Positions 1 through 6,600 of a stretch of 20,342 nucleotides of DNA are shown here, piece by piece. The notes under the pieces are model-generated. The model made no database searches. It saw only the letters and a program-made list of their open reading frames with translations, and was not told the DNA's origin. The stretch is from SIG471 sp045638565 (lineage in GTDB: Bacteria > Bacillota > Clostridia > Oscillospirales > Butyricicoccaceae). A program made the position numbers and the translations under genes. The DNA is taken from the NCBI GenBank assembly GCA_045638565.1, contig JAZUBN010000087.1, forward strand, positions 1-20,342, written 5' to 3'. Within the stretch, counting starts at the first letter, position 1. Each line of letters starts with the position of its first letter.

Positions 1-1
1 A

Positions 2-66
2 ACAAGCAGGCTTGTCGGGGACCCCATTATCGGGGAGGGGGACCACCGAATGGTGGTGGAGGGGTT
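2..66. repeat. GC-rich palindromic repeat, family A, copy 1
   Basis: This stretch is a chain of short hairpins. ACAAG/CTTGT pairs around a 4-nt loop at 2-15, a CCCC/GGGG pair lies at about 22-35, and ACCACC-GAAT-GGTGGT is perfect at 42-57. It then runs into GGAGGGGTT. The order 'G-rich arm, GGGGGACC hairpin, GGTGGA-purine tail' recurs at 16632-16680 and, inverted, at 17421-17466. It looks like a degenerate member of a dispersed intergenic palindrome family rather than a riboswitch. The left end may extend beyond the window. Confidence 0.5.
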
Positions 67-69
67 GTA

Positions 70-133
70 AAAACTGACACCATAAAAAATATCAAAACTG
101 ACCATTTCAATGGGTACAGTTTTATTATATAAT
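70..133 (+). promoter_or_regulatory. Promoter with three operator-like AAAACTG repeats
   Basis: A sigma-A-like promoter is visible as TTTCAA (105-110), a 17-nt spacer and a perfect TATAAT (128-133), about 30 nt before the transporter start. AAAACTGAC occurs directly at 70-78 and 95-103 and is inverted as GTACAGTTTT at 115-124. The last two form an imperfect inverted repeat straddling the -35 hexamer. This geometry suggests repressor or activator binding. The regulator is unknown and not encoded in view. Confidence 0.6.
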
Positions 134-165
134 ATAACCAACATAAAGTAAAGAAGGAAAAAATT

Positions 166-741
166 ATGAACAACAAGAAAAACTCAATTTACCCTCTCGT
201 GTTCGTCGGCATGATGGCTGCTATCATTTATGTGGCAACTGTCTACATCCGTATCGAAATCCCAACACCAACAGGTCCAACCAACCTTAAGGTCGCAAAC
301 ATCCTCATCCTCCTTGCAGGTATGATGTTTGGCGGCGTTTACGGCGGTCTTGCAGGCGGCATCGGCTCTATGCTCTTTGACCTTACAAACCCTGCATACA
401 TCTCCTCCGCACCATTCACTCTGGTATTCTTCTTCACAATGGCTTTCGTCTGCGGCAAGATTGCAAACGCACGCGGCAAGAACGGTCTTGATACAAAGCA
501 GAATATCGTGGCTGCAATCTGCGGCGCAGGCTCCTATTGGTGCCTCTATATCGGCAAGAGCATCATTTCCCTTGTAATTCAGGGCTCCGCTTTTGTTCCT
601 GCTGTTATCGCAACTGTGCCTAAGATGGTGACAAGCGGTACAAACGTAATCATCGCAGTTGTATGCTCCGTGCTCCTCGCTGTGCCTATGAATAAGGCAC
701 TCAGCCGCGCAGGTGTATTCAATAAGATGGACAAGAGATAA
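166..741 (+). CDS. ECF transporter S component (substrate-binding membrane subunit)
   Basis: The 191-residue protein is almost entirely hydrophobic, with about five to six membrane segments. Its early PTPTGPTNLKVANI stretch is followed by GGVYGGLAGGIGSMLFDL, which resembles S components of energy-coupling-factor vitamin transporters. Length matches that family. Such proteins bind one vitamin or micronutrient in the membrane and share a common EcfA/A'/T energising module, which is not encoded in this window, as is usual for group II systems. The start is supported by AAGGA 8 nt upstream. Substrate cannot be read from the sequence. No riboswitch was recognised upstream, and the repeated operator motif suggests protein-mediated control. 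Family call is fairly firm; specificity is open. Confidence 0.8.
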   Translation: MNNKKNSIYPLVFVGMMAAIIYVATVYIRIEIPTPTGPTNLKVANILILLAGMMFGGVYGGLAGGIGSMLFDLTNPAYISSAPFTLVFFFTMAFVCGKIANARGKNGLDTKQNIVAAICGAGSYWCLYIGKSIISLVIQGSAFVPAVIATVPKMVTSGTNVIIAVVCSVLLAVPMNKALSRAGVFNKMDKR

Positions 742-754
742 AGATACATAATCA

Positions 755-780
755 AAAAGGACGGAATTTTCCGTCCTTTT
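755..780. terminator. Bidirectional intrinsic terminator
   Basis: AAAAGGACGG at 755-764 pairs perfectly with CCGTCCTTTT at 771-780 around AATTTT. A-rich and T-rich flanks allow it to act on both strands. It follows the ECF gene and overlaps the stop codon of the convergent microprotein gene. Confidence 0.85.
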
Positions 781-865
781 ACTTTTTTGACTTGAGATAT
801 GTCTTTACGAATAAAAATGCGAAAAGCGCAACACCGATAACTACGCCTAAAACCGGTGCTGTCAT
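779..865 (-). CDS. 28-residue single-pass membrane microprotein
   Basis: The reading frame gives a 28-residue peptide starting MTAPVLGVVIGVALF and ending VKTYLKSKK. It has one hydrophobic segment (about residues 4-19) and a basic tail, which predicts an inner-membrane peptide with the positive end in the cytoplasm. I chose this start, not a longer upstream ATG, because GGGAGGA sits 6 nt before it and a near-consensus promoter lies only about 30 nt upstream; the longer form would begin upstream of that promoter. The transcript ends at a strong terminator. Promoter, ribosome binding site, short frame and terminator form a complete minimal gene. I recognise no family. It could be a regulatory small membrane protein or a hydrophobic type I toxin-like peptide, but no antisense RNA gene was identified. 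Confidence 0.6.
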   Translation of the reverse strand: MTAPVLGVVIGVALFAFLFVKTYLKSKK

Positions 866-893
866 AAAAAGTCCTCCCGTATTTGATAATATA

Positions 894-921
894 ATTATAT
901 CGCGGATAAAAATTATGTCAA
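894..921 (-). promoter_or_regulatory. Sigma-A promoter of the 28-residue microprotein
   Basis: Read on the minus strand, TTGACA (921-916) is followed by 16 nt and TATAAT (899-894). Both hexamers are perfect. The expected start site lies near 887, giving a leader of roughly 20 nt that contains the GGGAGGA ribosome binding site. Confidence 0.8.
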
Positions 922-1007
922 GCCACCTGTGGGGGTGTGAATCAGGAGGAAGGCTGAAAAAGTCCATGTCATTCTGAACGAAGTAACTTCCCGCGGCTTG
1001 TGGAAAG

Positions 1008-1036
1008 TTGACAATCTATTTGCAAATTGATATAAT
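1008..1036 (+). promoter_or_regulatory. Perfect sigma-A promoter
   Basis: TTGACA (1008-1013), a 17-nt spacer and TATAAT (1031-1036) match the housekeeping consensus exactly. The start site should be near 1043, giving about 40 nt of leader before the 188-residue protein. Confidence 0.85.
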
Positions 1037-1083
1037 ATGATAAAGAAGTGTCCGCCACTTTTATTGAAAGTGAGGTGAACGAT

Positions 1084-1650
1084 ATGAAAAAAATCATCTG
1101 CGCGATTCTGATTGTCGTCTGCGTATTTTTCCTGTTTCGCACCAATGACAAAACTGCGGAAAAGCAGACCTTTGAATTTGAAGAACTACCTGAGTTTGTC
1201 CGCAAAATTGAGCAAATTCCAGACGATGCCGATTTCATCTTCCACTTCCGTCACAGAGTGTTCCTCACAAGCAATGAAGAGCTGTTCCTCGAAAAATACG
1301 GCGGTACCCGCTGTGAAAAGGTGGAGAAACTTCAGATAGGGCATAAAGATATGTTCGATGTCCGCACATATCGCGTTGCAAATGAGGAAGAAAGGGATAT
1401 TGTTTTTAAATCCAAGGAAGACCTTGAGTTTACCGATATGCACGTCGAAAAGGTGATGCCGGGCGGCGATGCATATTATGCCGAGTTTTATTGGGGCGAT
1501 GAAGCGGCAGTGCTTCATTTTTCGGCAGATAACGGCAGCATATTTGAGGATGTAGTAAAAGACGGTGAGCGTCAGGTCACATGGGTGCAGTTCAAAGCTC
1601 CGCATGCAAAGGAAGCCTGTGAATTGTTCGAAAGTCTGTATAAAAATTAA
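1084..1650 (+). CDS. Membrane-anchored or secreted protein of unknown function
   Basis: The 188-residue product begins MKKIICAILIVVCVFFLF, a short basic N-terminus followed by one hydrophobic segment that could be a signal peptide or membrane anchor. The rest is hydrophilic, rich in Glu, Asp, Lys and aromatic residues, and probably lies outside the membrane. No lipobox stands out. The ATG at 1084 is preferred to one 36 nt upstream because GAGGTGA lies 7 nt before it and the anchor then starts at the N-terminus. It has its own perfect promoter and a strong terminator, so it is a stand-alone unit, and its promoter diverges from that of the microprotein. I do not recognise the family. A cell-surface or envelope role is inferred only from the anchor. 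Confidence 0.75.
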   Translation: MKKIICAILIVVCVFFLFRTNDKTAEKQTFEFEELPEFVRKIEQIPDDADFIFHFRHRVFLTSNEELFLEKYGGTRCEKVEKLQIGHKDMFDVRTYRVANEEERDIVFKSKEDLEFTDMHVEKVMPGGDAYYAEFYWGDEAAVLHFSADNGSIFEDVVKDGERQVTWVQFKAPHAKEACELFESLYKN

Positions 1651-1654
1651 AACA

Positions 1655-1683
1655 AAGCCGCCCATTGCGGGCGGCTTATTTAT
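1655..1683 (+). terminator. Intrinsic terminator
   Basis: AAGCCGCCC (1655-1663) pairs perfectly with GGGCGGCTT (1669-1677) around a 5-nt loop, followed by a T-rich run. It begins five bases after the upstream stop codon. Confidence 0.9.
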
Positions 1684-1707
1684 TTTCAATATTTTTCACA
1701 AAAAGTA

Positions 1708-1736
1708 TGGAAATCTTATTTCAATTATGATACAAT
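1708..1736 (+). promoter_or_regulatory. Possible promoter of the M24 peptidase gene
   Basis: TACAAT at 1731-1736 is a good -10 hexamer. The correctly spaced -35 (TGGAAA, 1708-1713, 17-nt spacer) matches only four of six consensus bases. It is the best candidate between the preceding terminator and the gene. Confidence 0.4.
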
Positions 1737-1775
1737 ATTCATAATGAAATTTATATTCCGAAGGGAGAAATATAT

Positions 1776-2870
1776 ATGAATAACGAAATGCTCGTAAAAC
1801 TCGGCGAAGTTATGAAGAAGGACAATGTTGACGCTTTGATGGTCGCACCAGGCAACGATATGGTGTTCCTTCTTGGCACATCCACACATCTCTGCGAAAG
1901 ATTCCAGGCTCTCATCATCAAGAATGACGGCGATTATTTCTATATCTGCAACCTTCTCACAGTTGACGAAGCCAAGGATATGATCCCTGGTCACGATGTT
2001 TACGGCTGGTTTGACGGCGAAGACTTTACACAGGTTGTAAAGAAGGCATTTGAAGAACACGGTCTCAGCGGCAAGACTATCGCTGTAAACGGCGCAGTTC
2101 GCGCATTCAACGTATGCAAGATGGTTGAAAAGCTCGACAATAAGTTTGTCAACGGCAAGGATTATCTTGAAGAAACACGTATTATCAAGACTCCTGAAGA
2201 ACTGGAAAATCTCCGCAAGGCTTCCCTCATCGCTGACAAGGCATTTGAAGAAATCGTAAAGTTCATCAAGCCTGGCATGACAGAAGGCGACATCGTAAAT
2301 AAAATCAAGGAAGTTATGCTTGCAAACGGCGCTGACTCTGCAGGCGGCGGTATTGTTGCACGCGGCGAAAACGCAGCTCTCCCTCACTACGGCGGAAAGA
2401 GTGGCGTTGTCAAGGAAAAGGACATCGTTGAAATGGACTACGGCTGCACATATAAGGGTATGTGGTCTGATATCACAAGAACAGTCTTCGTTGGCGAGCC
2501 AACAGAACGCGAAAAGTTGGTTTATAATACAGTTCTCGCTGCAAATCTTGCAGGTATCGAAGCTGCTAAGAGCGGCGCATACATCCCGGATGTTGAAAAT
2601 GCTGCACGTAAGGTCATCGCAGATGCAGGTTTCGGCCAGTATTTCACACACCGTCTCGGTCACGGTATCGGCTATGCAGGCCATGAAGCTCCATACATCA
2701 CAGGCGTTACACAGAGAAATCTTGAACCTGGTATGGCATTCTCCATCGAGCCGGGTATCTATATCAAGGACGAAATCGGCGTAAGAATCGAAGATATCGT
2801 TATAATCAATGAAAAGGGCGAAACAGAAGTCATCAACCACGCAACAAAGGAAATGATCATCATCAAGTAA
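1776..2870 (+). CDS. M24 family Xaa-Pro aminopeptidase (aminopeptidase P / prolidase-like)
   Basis: The 364-residue protein has the usual two parts: an N-terminal creatinase/prolidase-type domain (about 1-130) and a C-terminal pita-bread metallopeptidase domain. The dinuclear metal ligands are visible: Asp in EMDYG, Asp in MWSDITRT, His in HRLGHGIG, Glu in EPGIYI and Glu in VRIED. Members remove the N-terminal residue before proline, or split X-Pro dipeptides, in the cytoplasm during peptide recycling. Length is normal for the short clostridial form. GAAGGGAG 8-9 nt before the ATG supports the start. The codons are strongly biased, as in the alcohol dehydrogenase gene, suggesting high expression. 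It is monocistronic between two terminators. Aminopeptidase P and prolidase cannot be told apart here. Confidence 0.9.
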   Translation: MNNEMLVKLGEVMKKDNVDALMVAPGNDMVFLLGTSTHLCERFQALIIKNDGDYFYICNLLTVDEAKDMIPGHDVYGWFDGEDFTQVVKKAFEEHGLSGKTIAVNGAVRAFNVCKMVEKLDNKFVNGKDYLEETRIIKTPEELENLRKASLIADKAFEEIVKFIKPGMTEGDIVNKIKEVMLANGADSAGGGIVARGENAALPHYGGKSGVVKEKDIVEMDYGCTYKGMWSDITRTVFVGEPTEREKLVYNTVLAANLAGIEAAKSGAYIPDVENAARKVIADAGFGQYFTHRLGHGIGYAGHEAPYITGVTQRNLEPGMAFSIEPGIYIKDEIGVRIEDIVIINEKGETEVINHATKEMIIIK

Positions 2871-2885
2871 GATGTGGTTACATAG

Positions 2886-2914
2886 AAAAAGCACTCCGAA
2901 AGGGGTGCTTTTTT
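2886..2914 (+). terminator. Intrinsic terminator
   Basis: AAAAAGCACTCC pairs with GGGGTGCTTTTT around GAAA, with one G-T pair and a six-T run. It lies 15 nt after the peptidase stop codon. Confidence 0.9.
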
Positions 2915-2950
2915 CGTAGTATGGAGCATACATATAATCGAGGTGATTAT

Positions 2951-3844
2951 ATGAAAATTGCGGTGGTTGGGTTTGGAAATTTGGGTAAAGCGGCGGTGAA
3001 GATTGTGAAAAATACGCCCGATATGGAGCTTTTTGGGGTATTTTCGAGGAGAAATATTGAAAATACGCTACCTTTGAGGGATATTCTGAAATACAGAAAT
3101 GATATTGATGTGCTTATCCTTTGCGGAGGGAGTGCTGCGGATTTGCCTCATATGACGCCGTTTCTGGCTGGGCATTTCAATGTTGTCGACAGCTTTGACA
3201 CCCATGCCGACATAGCAAAACACCACGAAAATGTGGACAAAGCGGCAAAAAAGAGCGGCAAAACCGCCCTTATCTCCTGCGGCTGGGACCCTGGGCTGTT
3301 TTCGCTTATGCGAATCTATGCCAATGCCATTCTGCCCGACGGCAAAACAAAAACTTACTGGGGCAAGGGGGTAAGTCAGGGACATTCGGATGCTATTCGG
3401 AAAATTGACGGAGTAGTTGATGCCAGACAGTACACAATTCCGATTTATGACTATGAGGGCGATAATCCCCACAAAATGCATAGGCGCGAGTGCTTTGTTG
3501 TGGCTGAAAATAATGCCAATAAGGATGAAATTGAAGCAAAAATTAAGACTATGCCAAACTATTTTGCAGGGTACGATACTGTGGTGCATTTCGTTTCTCT
3601 TGATGAATTGCAGCAAAATCACAGCGGCTTCCCTCACGGCGGCAGGGTGATTGCCGATAATGGCGAAAGCGCTATGGAATTGCGGCTGAAACTCAATTCA
3701 AACCCCGATTTCACAGCTTCGGTTTTAGTCGCCTGCGCTCGTGCAGCATACAGGCTGAATAAGGATGGTAAAACAGGGGCCTTCACTATGGCAGATGTGC
3801 CGGTGGGGTATCTGGCGAGGGGTGACGTTTTTGATATAATGTGA
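2951..3844 (+). CDS. ddh: meso-diaminopimelate D-dehydrogenase
   Basis: The 297-residue enzyme starts MKIAVVGFGNLGKAAV, a Rossmann nucleotide-binding loop. Family segments follow: CGGSAADLP, VDSFDTHADI, SCGWDPGLFSLMR and a GKGVSQGHSDAIR substrate-site region. It makes meso-diaminopimelate in one NADPH-dependent step from tetrahydrodipicolinate and ammonia, bypassing the acylated lysine branch, and so supplies peptidoglycan and lysine synthesis. Length is slightly below the ~320 residues of the Corynebacterium enzyme, as in other clostridial members. GAGGTGA 4 nt before the ATG at 2951 fixes the start over an in-frame codon 30 nt upstream. A TATAAT-like sequence lies at about 2933-2938, but no good -35 is seen, so part of its expression may come from read-through. 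Confidence 0.9.
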   Translation: MKIAVVGFGNLGKAAVKIVKNTPDMELFGVFSRRNIENTLPLRDILKYRNDIDVLILCGGSAADLPHMTPFLAGHFNVVDSFDTHADIAKHHENVDKAAKKSGKTALISCGWDPGLFSLMRIYANAILPDGKTKTYWGKGVSQGHSDAIRKIDGVVDARQYTIPIYDYEGDNPHKMHRRECFVVAENNANKDEIEAKIKTMPNYFAGYDTVVHFVSLDELQQNHSGFPHGGRVIADNGESAMELRLKLNSNPDFTASVLVACARAAYRLNKDGKTGAFTMADVPVGYLARGDVFDIM

Positions 3845-3852
3845 AAATAAAA

Positions 3853-3993
3853 AAGGCTTCCCCTTGAGGGGAAGCTGTCGAGCATAGCGAGACTGATGAG
3901 GTGGTGCCGAAGGCATATTAAATAAACGCTGCAAGGCAGCTACACCTCATCCGCTTCACTTCGTTCAGCACCTTCTCCTCAAGGGGAAGGCTT
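3853..3993. repeat. 141-bp palindromic MITE-like element (family A, long copy)
   Basis: The ends are inverted repeats, AAGGCTTCCCCTTGAGG at the left and CTCAAGGGGAAGGCTT at the right. Inner arms GATGAGGTG and CACCTCATC also pair. The left arm alone gives a perfect hairpin, GCTTCCCC-TTGA-GGGGAAGC (3856-3875), and the right arm a near-perfect one. The element fills the space between the convergent ddh and uvrC genes, where it may also terminate both transcripts. It encodes no protein, so any mobility would need enzymes supplied from elsewhere. Confidence 0.7.
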
Positions 3994-4004
3994 ATTTCTT
4001 GCAT

Positions 4005-5813
4005 TTATTCTTCCTTATGGAAATAGGCATACACATTATAGGCGATTTTTTCGGGGATGATTTCACTTAATTCGCTTATGCTTGCGTTTCTGATAGCCGT
4101 TATCGTCTTGAAATGGCGGAGAAGTTTTGCCTTGCGCTCTTCGCCGATGCCGTCGATGTTGTCGAGGGTGGATTTGGTCAGCTTTTTACTGCGTAAAGTC
4201 TTGTTATACTCGATGGAAAAGCGGTGGACTTCGTCCTGAATTCGCGTGATAAAGGCGAAAACAGGAGGCTTTGTATCGATGCCATACAAATTGCCGTCGG
4301 CGTCGGTCAGCTCTCTTGTGCGGTGCTTGTCGTCCTTGACCATGCCGAGAAGCGGAATGTCGATGCGCTTTTCCTCGAAAACTTTAGCGACAGCGCGGAC
4401 CTGTCCTATGCCGCCGTCGATGAGGAATAAATCGGGCAGAGGCAGGAAGTTTTCGTCGCCGTTCAAGGCTCTGTCAAGTCTTCTTCCAACAGCCTCCTGC
4501 AGAGAGGCATAGTCGTCGCCTCCCTTGGCTGATTCGATTTTGAAACGCTTATACGCCTTTTTCAGCGGTTTACCGTTTTCAAAGACAACCATACCGCAGA
4601 CCGTCATATCGCCTGCATAGTGGGAAATATCGTAGCTTTCGATGCGAGTTGGCTCAAAACCGAGCATTTCTGTCAGCATTTCAAGAGATTTGAGATGCTT
4701 TTCACCCAATTTTTCTCTGAGTTCAAGCTCCTTGCGTGCATTGTCGAGAGCGAGAGTCACCTGAAAACGCTTTTCACCCTTCTGCGGCACAGCTATATTG
4801 ACCTTGCGGTTTGCCACGTGGGAAACGTATTCGCCCAGAGCATCAAGGTCGAGCTCGTGGGACAGAATTATATTTTTAGGCGCGAAGCCCTGGGCCTCGT
4901 AATACTGCTTGATGAAGCTTTCCATAACTTCGTTTGCATCGTTTTCATCGCAACCATCGAAGAAGACAGCCTCTTTGTCGAGGAGTGTGCCTGCAATATA
5001 GCTCATTTTGACTACGCAGGCGCGCATATTGAGGGTGGAGTAAGCGATGATGTCGGTGTCAACAAGGCTCTTGGAAAATACGCCCTGACCCTGACTCATC
5101 TTTTTGAGAGTGATAATCTTATCGCGGTATGATGCCGCCTTTTCAAACTCAAGGTCTTCCGAGGCCTTGAGCATTTTTTCTTCGAATTCTTCCGTTAAGC
5201 CTTCATACTTGCCATCGAGAATTCTGCCTGCTTTATCGAGAAATTCGGCATACTGCTCTGCTGAAATATCCCCCTTGCAGACGCCCATACACTTTTCCAT
5301 ATGATAGTTAAGGCATGGACGAGCCTTGCCGAAGTCACGTGGGAAAACCCTTGTGCAGGTCGGCATCTGGAAGATGGTATGAACAAGGTCGAGAGCCTTG
5401 TATGCCTGACCACGGCTGCTGAAAGGCCCGAAATATTTCGCCTTGTCACGCAGTTTGCGGTTTACGACTTCGAAACGGGCATAAGGCTCAGAGCCAAGGC
5501 GGACGAAAGGATAGCCCTTGTCATCCTTGAGCAGAATGTTATACTTCGGCTTGTGCTGCTTGATAAGCTGGGATTCCAGCAAAAGAGCATCGAATTCTGT
5601 CTTTGTCACAACATAGCGGAATGTATCGATGCGGCGAATCATCTGCAGAGTCTTTTCGTTGTGGGAGGAAAGATTTACAAAATAGGAGCTGACTCTGTTT
5701 TTCAGATGCTTTGCCTTGCCTATATAGATTATAGTGCCCTCTTTATCCTGCATGATATAGACACCGCTGTCCATCGGCAGAAGCAGGGCTTTTTCCTTTA
5801 AGTCTTCGTACAT
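4005..5813 (-). CDS. uvrC: UvrABC system protein C (excinuclease subunit)
   Basis: The 602-residue protein is a full-length UvrC. An N-terminal GIY-YIG nuclease (about 14-95, GVYIMQ...IIYIGKAKHLKNRV) makes the 3' incision. Four cysteines near residues 150-180 (TCTR, RPCLN, KCMGVC) match the iron-sulfur site of the family. A UVR motif (EEKMLKASEDLEFEKAA) contacts UvrB. The C-terminal RNase H-like domain (SYDISHYAG, LFLIDGGIGQV) makes the 5' incision, and helix-hairpin-helix repeats at the end (LDNIDGIGEERKAKLL) bind DNA. It acts with UvrA and UvrB in nucleotide excision repair. GAGGTAA precedes the ATG. The gene starts 5 nt after the ArsR-type regulator gene, so the two are probably one transcript. 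Confidence 0.97.
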   Translation of the reverse strand: MYEDLKEKALLLPMDSGVYIMQDKEGTIIYIGKAKHLKNRVSSYFVNLSSHNEKTLQMIRRIDTFRYVVTKTEFDALLLESQLIKQHKPKYNILLKDDKGYPFVRLGSEPYARFEVVNRKLRDKAKYFGPFSSRGQAYKALDLVHTIFQMPTCTRVFPRDFGKARPCLNYHMEKCMGVCKGDISAEQYAEFLDKAGRILDGKYEGLTEEFEEKMLKASEDLEFEKAASYRDKIITLKKMSQGQGVFSKSLVDTDIIAYSTLNMRACVVKMSYIAGTLLDKEAVFFDGCDENDANEVMESFIKQYYEAQGFAPKNIILSHELDLDALGEYVSHVANRKVNIAVPQKGEKRFQVTLALDNARKELELREKLGEKHLKSLEMLTEMLGFEPTRIESYDISHYAGDMTVCGMVVFENGKPLKKAYKRFKIESAKGGDDYASLQEAVGRRLDRALNGDENFLPLPDLFLIDGGIGQVRAVAKVFEEKRIDIPLLGMVKDDKHRTRELTDADGNLYGIDTKPPVFAFITRIQDEVHRFSIEYNKTLRSKKLTKSTLDNIDGIGEERKAKLLRHFKTITAIRNASISELSEIIPEKIAYNVYAYFHKEE

Positions 5814-5818
5814 ATCGG

Positions 5819-6073
5819 TTACCTCGTAAGCGATGAAATGAATCGTGAAGCATCGCGGAGCGTGGTCTTGTTAAGAGCGTATATTATGCTCTGCCCCTCT
5901 TTACGCGAATATACAAGCTGAGCTTCCTTCAGAAGTGAAAGATGATGGCTTATGGAAGGCTTGCTTATTCTGAAATGCGAGGCGATATCGCCGGCGTTCA
6001 TTTCTCCGCCGTGGAGAAGTGTGAGAATATCACGCCTTGTTTTGTCGGAGAGTGCCGACCATAGCTTATCCAT
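5819..6073 (-). CDS. ArsR/SdpR-type winged-helix transcriptional regulator
   Basis: The 84-residue protein is a minimal ArsR-family winged helix. LWSALSDKTRRDILTLL opens the fold, the recognition helix is ISKPSISHHLSLLKEAQLV, and RKEGQSIIYALN is the beta wing. It has no cysteine, so it lacks the usual metal-sensing site and resembles the SdpR-like autorepressors. AAAGGAG precedes the ATG by 7 nt. The gene has a near-consensus promoter and a dyad just downstream of its -10 box, which fits self-repression. It lies 5 nt ahead of uvrC, so it probably also sets uvrC levels. The signal it responds to is unknown. Confidence 0.88.
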   Translation of the reverse strand: MDKLWSALSDKTRRDILTLLHGGEMNAGDIASHFRISKPSISHHLSLLKEAQLVYSRKEGQSIIYALNKTTLRDASRFISSLTR

Positions 6074-6094
6074 AACAGTGCTCCTTTATTTCGA

Positions 6095-6138
6095 ACTTTA
6101 TCTAATTAAAGTATAAAATCATAAAAAATTTTTGTCAA
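6095..6138 (-). promoter_or_regulatory. Promoter and candidate autorepressor operator of the arsR-type/uvrC unit
   Basis: On the minus strand TTGACA (6138-6133), a 17-nt spacer and TATACT (6115-6110) form a strong promoter. The inverted repeat ACTTTA-N6-TAAAGT at 6095-6112 overlaps the end of the -10 box and the expected start site. That is where an ArsR-type dimer would block transcription. The promoter is clear; the operator role is inferred. Confidence 0.7.
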
Positions 6139-6151
6139 GGTATTTTATGCA

Positions 6152-6180
6152 TTGAACGGGTAAAAATAAGCTTGTAAAAT
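6152..6180 (+). promoter_or_regulatory. Promoter of the DUF1540 gene
   Basis: TTGAAC (6152-6157), a 17-nt spacer and TAAAAT (6175-6180) sit just before the ribosome binding site. The expected start site is near 6187, very close to AAGGAG, so the leader would be very short. This slightly weakens the call. Confidence 0.5.
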
Positions 6181-6198
6181 AAAATCAAGGAGAAAATT

Positions 6199-6525
6199 AT
6201 GAGCTTTTTGAAATGTTCAGTTACACAGTGTATTCACAATGAAACAGGCAAGTGCTGCCTCGATTCAATCAAGGTTGCAGGCGACCATGCAGCATCTTCC
6301 CCTGAAACATCATGCAAATCCTATCAGAAGCGTGGCGAAGGCGCAATGAACTATGTATCCCACGGCGCTCCGGGCGCAGAAACCTATATCACTTGTGAAG
6401 CTGTAAAGTGCGCATACAACACAAATAAAAAGTGTGAAGCTGACAGCGTTGCCATCACAAAGTGCGGCGCTTCTTCCGAAGACAGATGCGAATGCACACA
6501 GTGTGAAACTTACAGACATCAGTAA
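6199..6525 (+). CDS. Cysteine-rich protein with two DUF1540 domains
   Basis: The 108-residue protein holds two copies of the DUF1540 pattern. The first (about 4-42) runs LKCSVTQCIHN...GKCCLDSIKVAG...SCKSY and the second (about 64-105) ITCEAVKCAYN...KKCEADSVAI...CETY. Each repeat carries a CxxxxC pair and further cysteines spaced as in a small metal-binding fold. The family is common in spore-forming Clostridia and has no firmly known function. AAGGAG precedes the ATG by 8 nt. It is monocistronic. Metal binding is inferred from cysteine spacing. Confidence 0.85.
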   Translation: MSFLKCSVTQCIHNETGKCCLDSIKVAGDHAASSPETSCKSYQKRGEGAMNYVSHGAPGAETYITCEAVKCAYNTNKKCEADSVAITKCGASSEDRCECTQCETYRHQ

Positions 6526-6551
6526 AAAAGAGAGCCCTGTAAAAGGGCTCC
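6526..6551 (-). terminator. Intrinsic terminator, mainly minus strand
   Basis: GAGCCCT (6532-6538) and AGGGCTC (6544-6550) form a perfect 7-bp stem. On the minus strand a run of T follows, making a proper terminator for the lyase gene. On the plus strand there is no T-run, so termination of the DUF1540 transcript would be weaker. Confidence 0.75.
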
Positions 6552-6600
6552 CCTACATAATATAAAGACCTTGCTCTCACGGTCAGTATATGCAATATGA

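Noticed and set aside
1..165. Riboswitch upstream of the ECF transporter gene
   Set aside because: The folded part (2-66) matches a dispersed repeat and lies upstream of the promoter, so it would not be in the transcript. No TPP, cobalamin, FMN or folate aptamer signature was recognised.
967..983. Short TGTCATTCTGAACGAAG stretch resembling a common gut-Firmicute intergenic repeat
   Set aside because: Only one short piece is present and there is no second copy in the window, so a repeat call would rest on memory alone.
1725..2933. Long minus-strand open frame opposite the M24 peptidase gene (also one opposite the alcohol dehydrogenase gene at 9980-11164)
   Set aside because: These mirror genes with strong codon bias, encode Cys-rich sequence with no known motifs, and cross terminators.
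2933..2938. TATAAT-like hexamer as a promoter for ddh
   Set aside because: The matching -35 position lies in the T-run of the preceding terminator, and the start site would coincide with the ribosome binding site.
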